Shown: piece by piece, positions 44,962-54,170 of the stretch
Position numbering within the stretch: the first letter of the stretch is position 1
Layout of the letters: every line of letters begins with the position of its first letter
Source of the DNA: an uncultured Algibacter sp.
GTDB lineage: Bacteria > Bacteroidota > Bacteroidia > Flavobacteriales > Flavobacteriaceae
Assembly (NCBI RefSeq): GCF_947495675.1
Contig: NZ_CANLZX010000010.1
Coordinates: 1-64,000, forward strand
DNA length: 64,000 nucleotides
Direction of reading: 5' to 3'
The notes under the pieces: model-generated
Told to the model about the DNA's origin: nothing
Databases searched by the model: none
The model's input: the letters and a program-made list of their open reading frames with translations, nothing else
Position numbers and translations under genes: made by a program

Positions 44962-46770
44962 ATGGAAGCAAATGAAAAAGACATCTTAAGAGGTGGTCAA
45001 TTCTTAGTAAAAGAAACAAATTGTGAAGATGTGTTTACTCCTGAAGACTTTTCAGAAGAGCAAACAATGATGAAGGAATCCGTAATGGAATTTAATGATC
45101 GTGAAATTATTCCTCACAAAGCACGTTTCGAAGCTAAAGATTATGCATTAACAGAAGACGTTATGCGTAAAGCTGGAGATATGGGCTTTTTAAGTGTTGC
45201 TGTTCCTGAAGCTTATGGTGGTATGGGAATGGGCTTTGTTTCTACCGTATTAACTTGCGATTATATTTCGTCTGGTACAGGTTCTTTTAGTACTGCTTTT
45301 GGTGCGCATACAGGAATTGGTACCATGCCAATTACCTTATACGGAACAGAGGAACAAAAACAAAAATATGTACCAAAATTAGCATCTGGCGAGTGGTTTG
45401 GAGCTTACTGTTTAACAGAGCCTGGAGCTGGATCTGATGCAAACTCTGGTAAAACAACTGCCGAACTTTCTGCAGATGGAAAATCATATAAAATTAACGG
45501 TCAAAAAATGTGGATCTCAAATGCAGGTTTTTGTAGTTTGATGATTGTTTTTGCCCGTATTGAAGACGATAAAAACATTACTGGGTTTATTGTAGAATAT
45601 GATAGCGCAAACCCAAATGGCATTGTCTTAGGCGAAGAAGAGCATAAATTAGGTATTCGTGCATCTTCTACACGTCAAGTATTTTTTAACGATACAGTTG
45701 TACCTGCAGAAAATATGTTAGCAGGTCGTGGTGAAGGTTTTAAAATTGCAATGAACGCCCTTAACGTGGGTCGTATTAAATTAGCTGCTGCTTGTTTAGA
45801 TTCGCAAAGACGCATCTTATCAACTGCTGTAAATTATGCTAATGAGCGCAAACAATTTAAAACACCAATAGCAAATTTTGGTGCCATTAAAACTAAACTG
45901 GCTGAAATGGCTGCTAGTGCCTATGCAGGTGAATCTGCAACGTATAGAGCTGCTAAAAACATTGAAGATAGAATTGCTCTTCGCGAAGCTGCTGGAAACT
46001 CGCATCAAGAAGCAGAGCTTAAAGGTGTAGAGGAATATGCTATTGAGTGTTCTATTTTAAAAGTTGCGGTATCTGAAGATGTACAAAACGCTGCGGATGA
46101 AGGTATCCAGATTTTTGGTGGTATGGGATTCTCTGAAGAAACTCCAATGGAATCTGCTTGGAGAGATGCTCGTATTGCTCGTATTTACGAAGGAACTAAC
46201 GAAATTAATAGAATGTTAGCCGTTGGTATGTTAGTTAAAAAGGCTATGAAAGGACATGTTGATTTATTAGGTCCTGCGCAAGCCGTTCAAGAAGAACTAA
46301 TGGGTATACCATCTTTTGATACTCCAGATTATTCTGAATTATTTTCTGAAGAAAAAGAAATGATTAAGAAGCTTAAAAAGACGTTCTTAATGGTTGCTGG
46401 TGGTGCGGTTCAAAAGTTTGGTCCAAAATTAGAAGACCACCAACAGTTATTAATTGCAGCTGCCGATATTTTAATTGAAATCTACATGGCAGAATCTGCA
46501 ATTTTAAGAACAGAGAAAAACGTTAAACGTACTAGCGAAGCTGAACAAGCTGCCCAAATCGCGATGGCTAAACTATATTTATATCATGCCGTAGATATCG
46601 TTGAAGAAAAAGGAAAAGAAAGTATTATTTCTTTTGCTGAAGGCGACGAACAACGTATGATGTTAATGGGTCTTAAGCGATTTACTAAATACGCAAACTA
46701 CCCAGATATTGTAGATTTACGTATCGAGATAGCAGAAAAAGTTAAAGCAGAAAACAAATACTGTTTCTAA
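44962..46770 (+). CDS. fadE: acyl-CoA dehydrogenase (FadE, B. subtilis type)
   Basis: A 602-residue flavoprotein catalysing the first oxidation of acyl-CoA. Motifs: FGAYCLTEPGAGSDANS (FAD and substrate loop, around residue 150), MWISNAGFCSLMIVF, the C-terminal GIQIFGGMGFSEETP and RIYEGTNEINRML with the catalytic Glu. The length, a standard acyl-CoA dehydrogenase plus an extra C-terminal helical domain (about 430-602), resembles B. subtilis FadE (about 594 residues), not the longer E. coli enzyme. Last gene of the fad operon, with a terminator 35 bp on. Confidence 0.9.
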   Translation: MEANEKDILRGGQFLVKETNCEDVFTPEDFSEEQTMMKESVMEFNDREIIPHKARFEAKDYALTEDVMRKAGDMGFLSVAVPEAYGGMGMGFVSTVLTCDYISSGTGSFSTAFGAHTGIGTMPITLYGTEEQKQKYVPKLASGEWFGAYCLTEPGAGSDANSGKTTAELSADGKSYKINGQKMWISNAGFCSLMIVFARIEDDKNITGFIVEYDSANPNGIVLGEEEHKLGIRASSTRQVFFNDTVVPAENMLAGRGEGFKIAMNALNVGRIKLAAACLDSQRRILSTAVNYANERKQFKTPIANFGAIKTKLAEMAASAYAGESATYRAAKNIEDRIALREAAGNSHQEAELKGVEEYAIECSILKVAVSEDVQNAADEGIQIFGGMGFSEETPMESAWRDARIARIYEGTNEINRMLAVGMLVKKAMKGHVDLLGPAQAVQEELMGIPSFDTPDYSELFSEEKEMIKKLKKTFLMVAGGAVQKFGPKLEDHQQLLIAAADILIEIYMAESAILRTEKNVKRTSEAEQAAQIAMAKLYLYHAVDIVEEKGKESIISFAEGDEQRMMLMGLKRFTKYANYPDIVDLRIEIAEKVKAENKYCF

Positions 46771-46804
46771 CCATAGTAACTATAGAGTGACTAACTCAAT
46801 TTTT

Positions 46805-46841
46805 AAAAAACGCTTCGAAATTTATTTCGAGGCGTTTTTTT
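46805..46841 (+). terminator. terminator of the fad operon
   Basis: The stem AAAAAACGC-T-TCGAAA/TTTCGA-G-GCGTTTTTT, with one G-T pair, ends in T7. Confidence 0.87.
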
Positions 46842-46867
46842 ATTAATTTAGTTGAAAATCAAAAAAA

Positions 46868-47338
46868 ATGAAATCAATTTTTATTGTTTGTTTATGCTTC
46901 TTCTCCTCTACTATTCTTGCACAAGGCGATAAAATCCTAGAACCCAAACTAGAAAATATTGCGTGGATTGCAGGACATTGGAAAGGCGAAGCTTTTGGCG
47001 GTAAAACCGAAGAAATATGGAGCGAACCATCGGGTGGTTCTATGATGGCTACCTTCAAGTTAATTAACGATGGTAGTGTTTCATTCTATGAAATTGAAAT
47101 AATCAGAGAAATTGAAAACTCGTTAATACTTCAGCTAAAACATTTTAATAATGATTTAAAAGGTTGGGAAACTAAAGATGAAACCATCGATTTTCCATTA
47201 CAAAAAATCACCGCTTCTAAAGTTGTATTTGATGGCATGACTTTTGAAAAAGTAAACACTAACGAAATGAATGTTTATGTAGACATTCACCAAAAAGATG
47301 GATCTATTGAAACGGTAAAATTCAATTACACCAAGTAG
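46868..47338 (+). CDS. DUF6265 family secreted protein
   Basis: A 156-residue protein with a signal peptide (residues 1-18, ILAQ). The mature part begins LENIAWIAGHWKGEAFGGKTEEIWSEPSGGSMMATFKLIN (in part), the W-x-G-x-W and EEIWS pattern of DUF6265, a lipocalin-like beta-barrel family. Function unknown, periplasmic. It lies 58 bp before the M1 peptidase gene, probably in one transcript. Confidence 0.75.
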   Translation: MKSIFIVCLCFFSSTILAQGDKILEPKLENIAWIAGHWKGEAFGGKTEEIWSEPSGGSMMATFKLINDGSVSFYEIEIIREIENSLILQLKHFNNDLKGWETKDETIDFPLQKITASKVVFDGMTFEKVNTNEMNVYVDIHQKDGSIETVKFNYTK

Positions 47339-47395
47339 AAAAATTAACAAACACTTAATAACCTTTTTATTTAAATTGCCAAAAACTAAAAATTG

Positions 47396-49042
47396 ATGAA
47401 AAATACCTACTATATACTAATTGCCTTTTTACTTTCACCTTTATTATATTTAAATGCTCAAGGATTACTTTCAGAAAACACAAATTTCACAAAACAAGAT
47501 AGCTTAAGAGGCTCCATTACTCCGCAGCGCGAATGGTGGGATTTAACCTATTATCATCTAGACATAAAAGTAGACCCAGAAAACAAATTCATTTCTGGAA
47601 AAAACACCATTTCCTATAAAGTTTTAAAAAGCGATTCTATAATGCAAATTGATTTGCAATCGCCAATGAAGTTTTTAAAAGCGGTTCAAAACGGTAAAGA
47701 ATTAAAAGTACGCCATGAAGGTAATGCGCATTTTATTTCATTAGTTGACAATCAAAACATCAATGACATTAACTCGGTCGAGGTCTATTATGAAGGTCAT
47801 CCAAGGGAAGCTGTAAATGCACCATGGGACGGCGGGATTTCTTGGAAAAAAGATAAAAACGGTAAGGATTTTATTGCCTCGTCATGCCAAGGACTAGGCG
47901 CAAGTGTTTGGTGGCCTTGTAAAGACCACATGTATGATGAAGTAGAAGGCATGAAAATAAGTGTAAACGTACCTAGCCATTTAACCAATGTATCGAATGG
48001 AAGGCTAATACTTGTAGAACGTATTGGCGACACTAAAACATTCCATTGGGAAGTAAAAAGTCCAATAAATAACTACGGCGTAAATATTAATATTGGCGAT
48101 TACGCTAATTTTTCTGAAGTTTATGATGGCCAAGGCGGAAATTTAGACCTTGATTATTATGTGCTTAGCTACAACCTAGAAAAAGCCAAAGAACAATTTA
48201 AACAAGTACCTATGATGCTTAAAGCATTCGAGCATTGGTTTGGTCAATACCCATTTTACAGAGATAGTTTTAAGCTTGTTGAAGCACCGTATTTAGGCAT
48301 GGAGCACCAAAGTTCGGTAACCTATGGTAATGGCTACCAAAACGGCTATTTGGGTAACGATTTGTCGAGAACAGGTTGGGGTTTAAAGTTCGACTTTATA
48401 ATTATACATGAATCCGGGCACGAGTGGTTTGCCAATAATATTACCAATAAAGACATAGCCGATATGTGGATACATGAAAGCTTTACCGCATATTCCGAAA
48501 GCTTGTATTTAGATTATCATTTTGGAAAAGAGGCCGGAGCAGAATATGTTATTGGCACCCGAGCTAATATTCAAAATGACAGCCCTTTGATTGGGCAGTA
48601 TAATGTTAATAATGAAGGCTCTGGCGACATGTATTACAAAGGAGCAAATATGCTGCATACGCTAAGACAACTTATAAAAGATGACGAAGTTTGGAGAAAA
48701 ATTTTGCGTAAAATGAATGTGAAATTTTATCATCAAACGGTAACAACACAACAGATAGAAAACTTTTTATCGTATGAAACAACTATAGATTTATCTGCTT
48801 TTTTTAATCAATATTTAAGAACCACAAAAATTCCGGTTTTAGAATATTCAATAAATAAGAAAGTTTTAAAATACCGATGGACTAATTGCGTTGAAGGTTT
48901 CGAAATGCCTATTGAAGTAAAAATTAATGATGAAGACCAATGGATTTCGCCTAAAGCTGAATGGAATACTTTAACCTTAGATTCTAAAATAGATAATGTA
49001 GAAGTGGATATTGATTTTTATGTTGAAAGCAAAAAGATATAA
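47396..49042 (+). CDS. secreted M1 family metallopeptidase
   Basis: About 548 residues from the ATG at 47396; a TTG three bases earlier is also in frame but less likely. A signal peptide (cut near YLNAQ) is followed by the aminopeptidase-N-like domain: substrate motif GMEHQSSVTYG (GAMEN equivalent) and the zinc site HESGHEWFANNITNKDIADMWIHES, shown in part as HESGH and the downstream Glu. The C-terminal half is a short beta domain, so it resembles the compact flavobacterial M1 group. It probably trims peptides in the periplasm. Confidence 0.88.
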   Translation: MKNTYYILIAFLLSPLLYLNAQGLLSENTNFTKQDSLRGSITPQREWWDLTYYHLDIKVDPENKFISGKNTISYKVLKSDSIMQIDLQSPMKFLKAVQNGKELKVRHEGNAHFISLVDNQNINDINSVEVYYEGHPREAVNAPWDGGISWKKDKNGKDFIASSCQGLGASVWWPCKDHMYDEVEGMKISVNVPSHLTNVSNGRLILVERIGDTKTFHWEVKSPINNYGVNINIGDYANFSEVYDGQGGNLDLDYYVLSYNLEKAKEQFKQVPMMLKAFEHWFGQYPFYRDSFKLVEAPYLGMEHQSSVTYGNGYQNGYLGNDLSRTGWGLKFDFIIIHESGHEWFANNITNKDIADMWIHESFTAYSESLYLDYHFGKEAGAEYVIGTRANIQNDSPLIGQYNVNNEGSGDMYYKGANMLHTLRQLIKDDEVWRKILRKMNVKFYHQTVTTQQIENFLSYETTIDLSAFFNQYLRTTKIPVLEYSINKKVLKYRWTNCVEGFEMPIEVKINDEDQWISPKAEWNTLTLDSKIDNVEVDIDFYVESKKI

Positions 49043-49047
49043 TCCTT

Positions 49048-49620
49048 TTGGAAACACCAGAACTCTATTTTAAAACTGATACCGAATGGCGCACATGGCT
49101 TCATAAAAACCATGATTGCTCCAATGGTGTTTACCTCATATTTTATAAAGTTGAAAACAATAAACCTTCAATGCGCTGGGAAGAAGCCGTAAGAGTGGCT
49201 TTGTGTTTTGGTTGGATAGATTCTACCGTTAAAAGTTTGGGTAATGGAAAGCGCAGGCAATACTTTTGTAAACGGAATCCTAAAAGCGTTTGGAGCGCAT
49301 TAAATAAAACATACATAAAAGAGCTTACCGCTCATGGTTTAATGCATGAAGCTGGCCGTGAAATTATAAAAATTGGAAAGCAAAATGGGAGTTGGACGGC
49401 TTTAGATGCTGTTGAAAAAGGCATTATTCCGCAGATTTTAAAAGATGCATTTAATGAAAATCCTAGTGCTTATAAGAACTTTAAAAACTTTGCCCCGTCT
49501 TACAGAAAAAGTTATTTGTATTGGTTAAATCAAGCCAAACGCGAAGAGACTAAAAAAAAGCGCATCACTCAAATAATCGAGTTATGCGCTAATAATATTA
49601 AAAGTCGAGATACACGATAA
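49048..49620 (+). CDS. YdeI/OmpD-associated family protein
   Basis: A 190-residue protein beginning at TTG 49048, 5 bp after the M1 gene. The next in-frame Met is at residue 42, inside the conserved part, so TTG is the likely start. The block WRTWLHKNHDCSNGVYLIFYK, in part, then MRWEEAVRVALCFGWIDSTVK, RKRNP and KSVWSALNK is characteristic of the YdeI family. Members are linked to bacteriocin or peptide resistance in annotation, but the mechanism is unknown. It is probably cotranscribed with the peptidase gene. Confidence 0.8.
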   Translation: METPELYFKTDTEWRTWLHKNHDCSNGVYLIFYKVENNKPSMRWEEAVRVALCFGWIDSTVKSLGNGKRRQYFCKRNPKSVWSALNKTYIKELTAHGLMHEAGREIIKIGKQNGSWTALDAVEKGIIPQILKDAFNENPSAYKNFKNFAPSYRKSYLYWLNQAKREETKKKRITQIIELCANNIKSRDTR

Positions 49621-49624
49621 TATT

Positions 49625-50506
49625 TTACAAATTTAAAAATGCATCAATCATAGGTTTTGAAATTTTAGGATTAGCCCCTTCACTCTGTGCTACCAAAGCC
49701 CCAACTGCACAAGCATAATCTATGGCTTCTTGAGGATTAATTTTATTAAGTAATTGGCTAACTAATGTACCCAAAAAAGAATCTCCAGCTCCTACGGTAT
49801 CCACCACTTTTATGCGATAACCACTATTATAATAAAGTAAACCATCATACAACAAAACAGCACCATGCGCGCCTTTAGTAACACAAATCCGTTTAGTATT
49901 TGTTGTTTTTGCAATGTAATGTACGTTTTGCTCTAAGGAATTAGATTTTGAACCTAAAAACGCACTCACTTCATATAACTCATCATCGTTAAGCTTAATA
50001 AAATTCGCCTTTTCCATTAAAAAAACCAAAGTCTCTTTGGTATAGTGAGGTGGTCTTAAATTAAGATCGAAAATTTTATAGTTAGCATATTCTAGAAGCT
50101 CAAATAAGGTCTGTTTTGAGGTATCATCGCGTGTTATTAAACTTCCAAATACCATAGCATCGGAAGCTTTTACTGTTTCTACCAAAGCATTATTAAGTTC
50201 TATTTTATCCCAAGCGCAAGGGTAGTCAATGGTGTAAGATGCCGAACCTTTTTTATCTAAAAACACCTTAACTTCACCTGTTTTATACTGCTCTAAAACT
50301 TGAATGCATTCTGTGTTAATTTCATGTTCTTTTAAATAGCTTAATAAAGCTTTACCAAGATTATCATTACCAATAGCACTAATCATAGTAACGTCATTAT
50401 TAAATGATTTTGCCCTGAGTGCTACATTTAATGGTGCACCTCCTATTTTCTTGTGAGTTGGAAATACATCCCAAAGAATTTCTCCAAAACAAACTATTTT
50501 AGACAT
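49625..50506 (-). CDS. PfkB-family carbohydrate kinase (fructokinase-like)
   Basis: A 293-residue ribokinase-fold enzyme. Substrate side: FGEILWDVFPTHKKIGGAPLNVALRA (in part), typical of fructokinases; nucleotide and anion side: VTKGAHGAVLLYDG and DTVGAGDSFLGTL with the catalytic Asp. It closes a three-gene cluster with a sucrose-phosphate-synthase-like transferase and a phosphatase-glycosidase fusion, which makes fructose the likely substrate: released from sucrose or a relative and returned to glycolysis as fructose-6-phosphate. That assignment depends on the context. Confidence 0.82.
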   Translation of the reverse strand: MSKIVCFGEILWDVFPTHKKIGGAPLNVALRAKSFNNDVTMISAIGNDNLGKALLSYLKEHEINTECIQVLEQYKTGEVKVFLDKKGSASYTIDYPCAWDKIELNNALVETVKASDAMVFGSLITRDDTSKQTLFELLEYANYKIFDLNLRPPHYTKETLVFLMEKANFIKLNDDELYEVSAFLGSKSNSLEQNVHYIAKTTNTKRICVTKGAHGAVLLYDGLLYYNSGYRIKVVDTVGAGDSFLGTLVSQLLNKINPQEAIDYACAVGALVAQSEGANPKISKPMIDAFLNL

Positions 50507-50518
50507 GTGTTGGTGGTG

Positions 50519-51796
50519 TTAATAAATATTAGATTCCATAGTTCGCTGATTAATGGAGCTTCTAAATACCTCCAACATACGTTTAGCAATACCAGTCCAA
50601 CCAAAATTACGACGTGCAAAACGAGCACCTTCAACCGATAATTCATTTCTTAATTTAGGATATAAAAGCGGCATAGCCATCATTGCACCAAATTCTTTAG
50701 GGCGATGCGGGTCTGCAAATAGTCCTTGGTTTCCAAAATCTATTAAATCGCATAAACCACCATGAACAGTTATTATACTTGGGGTTCCACAGGCCATAGC
50801 TTCAATAGCAACCATTCCAAAAGGCTCGTATCTAGAAGGCATAACAAAAATATTAGCCGATCTATATACGTTTGCTAAATCTTCGTCGGCAATGTAGTTT
50901 TTCCATGATATTTTATCGGCAATACCTAACTCTTCTGCTAACTTTTTGAGTTTTTCAATACCTTGATTATCTTGATCGGATTGATCGCCACCAATAGCTG
51001 CTACTAAACGCGCCTCGGGACACAACTCGAACACCGTTGGTAGTGCATGAAACAGCAAATCGTAACCTTTATTATGTGCCATTCTACCTAATGCCAAAAT
51101 ATCTGTAGGTTGAATATCGTACTTGGCTCGTATTCTATCGTTTTCTTTAGATGGTACTGGAAAAAAGCGATTCTCATCAATTCCAGGAGGAATCATGCCA
51201 CAATTTTTTGGCAGAACATCGTATTGTTTAGTTAATAAATCGACTTGAGGAAGCGTTGTAGCAATAACATAATTACACATTTGATACACAAAGTATTCCT
51301 TTCTAATACGCTCTTTAAAACGGTACGTTTTCTCCATTTCCTTTTCTTCCATATCACTACCCATACTATGTTGTTTCCACCAACCCAATGAGTGTGGCGT
51401 ATGCACATGGGAAATACCCAACTCTTCGGCTATTTTTTGGCCTGCCCAACCTGCATCCCAGTAATGCGAATACACAACATCGTACTTTTTACGTTCCTTT
51501 TTAATGGCTGCTAAGGCATTGGTGACAAACTTTTTAAGGTGGTCGTGCATATCTTCTTTCCGAATAAACTTTTTACCACCAAAAGGAATTCGCCATACGC
51601 TATAATTTTCGTCTACATGGTCGTATTCTGGCTGATCTTCAAATTGTCGAGTCATTAAATCGACTCTTTTTCCTAGTCTACTAAAACGCTCAGCAAGTTC
51701 TAAAACATATACTACTTGTCCGCCTGTATCTGGTTTTCCTAATTCTGCATGTGCTCCAACATACCCGTGTAAAGAGATCATCAATATCGATTTCAT
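50519..51796 (-). CDS. sucrose-phosphate-synthase-like glycosyltransferase (GT4)
   Basis: A 425-residue GT-B enzyme. The N-terminus HAELGKPDTGGQVVYVLELA (in part) and VDLMTRQF are the hallmark of sucrose(-phosphate) and mannosylfructose-phosphate synthases, and YDVVYSHYWDAGWAG and HTPHSLGWWK fit the same group. The C-terminal half has GRMAHNKGYDLLFHA and the EPFGMVAIEAMACG loop with its E-x7-E motif. It would join a nucleotide-sugar hexose to fructose-6-phosphate. The specific donor (UDP- or ADP-glucose or GDP-mannose) cannot be told. Gap to the fusion gene is 30 bp. Confidence 0.82.
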   Translation of the reverse strand: MKSILMISLHGYVGAHAELGKPDTGGQVVYVLELAERFSRLGKRVDLMTRQFEDQPEYDHVDENYSVWRIPFGGKKFIRKEDMHDHLKKFVTNALAAIKKERKKYDVVYSHYWDAGWAGQKIAEELGISHVHTPHSLGWWKQHSMGSDMEEKEMEKTYRFKERIRKEYFVYQMCNYVIATTLPQVDLLTKQYDVLPKNCGMIPPGIDENRFFPVPSKENDRIRAKYDIQPTDILALGRMAHNKGYDLLFHALPTVFELCPEARLVAAIGGDQSDQDNQGIEKLKKLAEELGIADKISWKNYIADEDLANVYRSANIFVMPSRYEPFGMVAIEAMACGTPSIITVHGGLCDLIDFGNQGLFADPHRPKEFGAMMAMPLLYPKLRNELSVEGARFARRNFGWTGIAKRMLEVFRSSINQRTMESNIY

Positions 51797-51826
51797 AGTG
51801 TTTTGTTTTAGTTGTTATATTAATTA

Positions 51827-53908
51827 TTATATTATTTTTAAATCATGACAAGCAGAAATGTATTGCGCTGCAGACCACGCTTGGTAAGCTTTCCCCATGG
51901 GTTTCCCGGTGGTTCCATGTGCCCACTCTGTAAACTCCCACTCTACATTTATACCTTCTTTATTTATTAAAGCGAGTTTATGTAATTCGGCTATTGCGAT
52001 ATCTCTAAACCCTAACTTGTTTACAAACTTTACCCAAAAACCACCCACAAAAGGCCAAATACCACCATTATGGTAATGGTTTGGTAGGTTTAATAAATTA
52101 ACGGTGTAATATGGTCTCCAATCGGGATCGCCGGGGCTTACAACAGGATATACATTGGCTACAGGAAAAGGATCGTTAACCCCAACACCCCACATAAATT
52201 TAAAGGTTTGATGTGCTTTTTCGGCATCGATAGTACCATGTAAAAAGGCTAAAATATTTCCTAAAGTATCGCAGCGCCAACTAAAATCGAAAGGTGTTGT
52301 TTGCGCGATTAAATATGAGGTATCTCCTAATGTAAATTGCTTTTCGGCAAAAGAAACCGATTGAAATAATTGTTGCTTTGTAGACGGCCAGAAGTTTTGT
52401 AATATTTCCTTTTTAATAACCTGCGACCATCTTATATGCTCACCTGCTTCTTCATGATCGCCTAACATTTCCATCATACGACCAAAACAAACATTAGCAC
52501 GGTACCATAAAATTTCATCGTAAAGAATATTATAACTTCTACCAAATAAATCGGTCCAGTCGCCTGCTTCAGGAATTTCTAGTAAAGCATCATTATTACT
52601 ATCGTGCGCTCCTAACCAACGCATCGTTTCCTTTATATCGGATATATGTGTTCTTAAAAATTCAATATCTTTAGTTTCGTTTACATATTCGTAAAAAGCA
52701 ATAACCACCCAAATACCACTATCAATAGAGCAGATACCGCCAACCCCAGAATAATCTGGGATATTATCTTTAATACGCACATTTGAAGGTATTTGACCGT
52801 TACGTGAAATATGCTCAAACAAAGTTAAAAGTGTTTGTCTTGCACATTTGTGAATGTCTTCGTGTTTATGGATTAAAGGTAAGGCTCCAATTACCGTTAT
52901 GGCACCATCTCTTGCCCAAACGCTATAATAATTCTCGTCTGTACCATGAGCCACATTATCTTTTATAGAACAGGCGGAAAAACCTAAAGGTGTAATATTC
53001 TTTTTTAAGGCTAAAACAGCTTTTTCATAACCTTCGCGAATTAAAGCTACTTTCTCATCGGCATCCTCGGCGGCTAAACTTTCTGATTCTTGTTTTATAA
53101 AGAAATCGTCTTTATGGTCGATATTAGTGTCATCAATTGCTACATTTGGTAAAATACCATAGTATACCAATCCTTCTATTATTCCATCACTTTTTTCTTT
53201 TTCGGTATGATAAACCTGTCTGTGTTTTGTGTATTGATATAATTCATCATGTGCATTGGCAACTACGACTCCTTTTACATTTGGCATATCAAACATGGCA
53301 GAATCGTTTCCACTATCTCCAGCTACCAAAACTGCTTCTGTTTTAATATTAAGTTGTTTCGTTAACCATTGTAAAGCATTTCCTTTATTAGCAAATTTTG
53401 GAAGAATGTCTAAAAATTTGTCGCCAGAATACACTACATTAATATTCATGTTGGCTTTTTCAAAATCTTGTTCTACACTAGAAATTAGTTCTGCAGTAGC
53501 ATTGTGAAAAAAATAACTTCTTTTATAGGCATGTTGAAATTTAGTAGGCTGATAACTAATTGGGTGATCAATGTTTTTAATTAAATCCTCTACAGCCTTT
53601 AAATCCCAACCTTCGTCAAGAATATTATTAAACTCTTTTACAACACTTTTATCCTTAAAGTTATATATATGAGTACCAACACCAGAAATAATGTAATCTG
53701 GCTCAGGCAAAACACCTTTATTAATTAAATTAAGAACATCATCAATTAATCGCCCAGTATTATAAGATAGAAAAACATCTTTTGGTTTGTATTTTTTCCA
53801 AATTTTTCGAAAATTACTTTTATGTGTATGAAAGTCAATTAATGTATTATCAATATCGAATGAAAGAAAGCTTATTTTAGGCTGATTTTGATCTTGAATT
53901 TTGTCCAT
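51827..53908 (-). CDS. HAD sucrose-phosphatase-like domain fused to a six-hairpin glycosidase
   Basis: A 693-residue two-domain protein. Residues about 10-265 are a HAD-IIB phosphatase: SFDIDNTLIDF (DxD nucleophile loop), TGR, and NKGNALQWL with VAGDSGNDSAMF, as in sucrose-6-phosphate phosphatase. Residues about 290-693 are an (alpha/alpha)6-type glycosidase: YYSVWARDGAITVIG, CSIDSGIWVVIAFYEYV, EAGDWTDLFGRSYNILYDE and NHYHNGGIWPFVGGFWVKF (in part), resembling GH100 invertases and GH133-type debranching domains. Both making and splitting the disaccharide on one chain is unusual. No signal peptide. First gene of the cluster. Confidence 0.78.
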   Translation of the reverse strand: MDKIQDQNQPKISFLSFDIDNTLIDFHTHKSNFRKIWKKYKPKDVFLSYNTGRLIDDVLNLINKGVLPEPDYIISGVGTHIYNFKDKSVVKEFNNILDEGWDLKAVEDLIKNIDHPISYQPTKFQHAYKRSYFFHNATAELISSVEQDFEKANMNINVVYSGDKFLDILPKFANKGNALQWLTKQLNIKTEAVLVAGDSGNDSAMFDMPNVKGVVVANAHDELYQYTKHRQVYHTEKEKSDGIIEGLVYYGILPNVAIDDTNIDHKDDFFIKQESESLAAEDADEKVALIREGYEKAVLALKKNITPLGFSACSIKDNVAHGTDENYYSVWARDGAITVIGALPLIHKHEDIHKCARQTLLTLFEHISRNGQIPSNVRIKDNIPDYSGVGGICSIDSGIWVVIAFYEYVNETKDIEFLRTHISDIKETMRWLGAHDSNNDALLEIPEAGDWTDLFGRSYNILYDEILWYRANVCFGRMMEMLGDHEEAGEHIRWSQVIKKEILQNFWPSTKQQLFQSVSFAEKQFTLGDTSYLIAQTTPFDFSWRCDTLGNILAFLHGTIDAEKAHQTFKFMWGVGVNDPFPVANVYPVVSPGDPDWRPYYTVNLLNLPNHYHNGGIWPFVGGFWVKFVNKLGFRDIAIAELHKLALINKEGINVEWEFTEWAHGTTGKPMGKAYQAWSAAQYISACHDLKII

Positions 53909-54105
53909 ATATAAAATCTAAATATTTTTAATTTTTAGTGTTTTTAACTCCATTTTGGAAGAAATTAGCAGTTTTTTGAGTCAAAAACAAGAAAAACAAG
54001 CTAATTTCACTAAATATTCTAATTGTGATAATTAGTAAGCCTAAGAATAAGAAATCTGAAAAATAGCACTTTGCATTTTGCGTATTTGATAATCATTAAA
54101 AACAA

Positions 54106-54145
54106 AAAAATCCGTAAGAAAATATATATTTTCTTACGGATTTTT
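54106..54145 (-). terminator. terminator of the AAA+/VWA operon
   Basis: The perfect stem AAAAATCCGTAAGAAAATA/TATTTTCTTACGGATTTTT with almost no loop, 25 bp past the stop codon at 54171. The rest of the 262-bp gap to the phosphatase-glycosidase gene is AT-rich; I see no clear -7 element for that gene. Confidence 0.87.
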
Positions 54146-54170
54146 AAAATTTTACTTTTTATTTTATATA

